This document shows positions 5,911 to 6,214 of a DNA stretch of 6,214 nt, in pieces. This stretch comes from Methanofastidiosum sp. Its GTDB lineage: Archaea; Methanobacteriota_B; Thermococci; Methanofastidiosales; Methanofastidiosaceae. A program made the translations under genes and the position numbers. Numbering within the stretch: the first letter of the stretch is position 1; each line of letters begins with the position of its first letter. The DNA lies in NCBI GenBank assembly GCA_013329085.1, contig DUKX01000155.1, positions 1 through 6,214 of the forward strand. Reading direction: 5' to 3'. The notes beneath the pieces were generated by a model that did not search any database, had not been told where the DNA came from, and saw only the letters and a list, made by a program, of their open reading frames with translations.

Positions 5911-6214
5911 TTACCGCATTCTATTAAAAGATCCCCTTTTTTCATATTTAGTTCAGTGCTATTTTTTAGGTATTTAAATCTTTCAAAATCATGATTGCCC
6001 AATAAAAATGCACTATCTATTAGATTGCCAAATTCTCCAATCACGCTATCTAAAGTGCAAATGTCTATTTTTTGGCAATGTGATACGTTACTCAAATCAA
6101 TCAATAAATTAATGTTTTTATAGAACATATCATAGTTCATTTTCAAAAGAGATAATAAATATCTTAAGCTGTCTTCTGAAAAGCCCCCCGATTTATCAAT
6201 AATTTTAGTATAAT
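5907..6214 (-). CDS. cfbE: Probable C-terminal part of coenzyme F430 synthase (Mur-ligase-like), cut by the window edge
   Basis: This reading frame is open to the right edge of the window, so its start is missing; 101 residues are visible. The first part (IIDKSGGFSEDSLRYLLSLL) resembles the opening of the C-terminal Mur ligase domain, where a D/N-x-x-x-x-x-x-x-D/E-S/A segment leads into a helix. The last part (LNMKKGDLLIECGK) resembles the terminal GD-hydrophobic-hydrophobic-hydrophobic-x-GK strand of Mur ligases such as MurE. CfbE is a Mur-ligase homologue that uses ATP to activate the propionate of seco-F430 and close the last carbocyclic ring. The four-base gap to cfbD and the shared strand support this identity. 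The ATP-binding domain lies outside the window, so the call rests on weak C-terminal similarity plus context. A short ORF starting from the internal TTG at 6146 is unlikely, because the frame continues upstream without a stop. Confidence 0.55.
   Translation of the reverse strand, partial: YTKIIDKSGGFSEDSLRYLLSLLKMNYDMFYKNINLLIDLSNVSHCQKIDICTLDSVIGEFGNLIDSAFLLGNHDFERFKYLKNSTELNMKKGDLLIECGK

Noticed and set aside
5394..5927. Plus-strand open frame of 177 codons opposite cfbD
   Set aside because: Although long, it mirrors the conserved CfbD cysteine region, and its Ser/Thr/Phe-rich translation matches nothing I recognise.

Overview
The window is AT-rich archaeal DNA. It carries most of a gene set for coenzyme F430, the nickel tetrapyrrole of methyl-coenzyme M reductase, so the source should be a methanogen or another MCR-bearing archaeon. 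An archaeal-type SRP54, TATA-box-like promoters, short GGTG-like ribosome binding sites and poly-T tracts fit this. The composition would suit a low-GC methanogen lineage (for example Methanofastidiosa or Methanobacteriales), but the lineage cannot be fixed from this sequence alone.

Layout. Positions 1-357 are intergenic, with a T-rich terminator-like tract, TATA-like elements and a long-range inverted repeat. Positions 358-1281 (+) encode a membrane-anchored protein with a signal peptide, an extracytoplasmic domain, one transmembrane helix and a cytoplasmic winged helix-turn-helix. Positions 1323-2678 (+) encode the SRP GTPase SRP54. One base after its stop codon, the convergent minus-strand operon ends.

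Read 5' to 3' on the minus strand, that operon is: the C-terminal part of a probable CfbE (Mur-ligase-like F430 synthase, cut by the window edge), then cfbD (NifD-like), cfbC (NifH-like) and cfbB (CobB/CbiA-like a,c-diamide synthase). The genes are separated by 4 bp or overlap by 4 bp, which indicates one polycistronic mRNA with translational coupling.

How they work together. CfbB amidates the a and c acetate side chains of Ni-sirohydrochlorin. CfbC and CfbD form a nitrogenase-like, ATP-driven reductase that reduces the ring and forms the gamma-lactam, giving seco-F430. CfbE closes the last carbocyclic ring to give F430. The nickel chelatase CfbA is not in the window. SRP54 and the membrane wHTH gene have no evident functional tie to F430.

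I see no mobile element, CRISPR array, tRNA or rRNA. The core is a known pathway. The least understood parts are the membrane wHTH protein, the leader region at 1-357, and the tight convergent junction at 2679.
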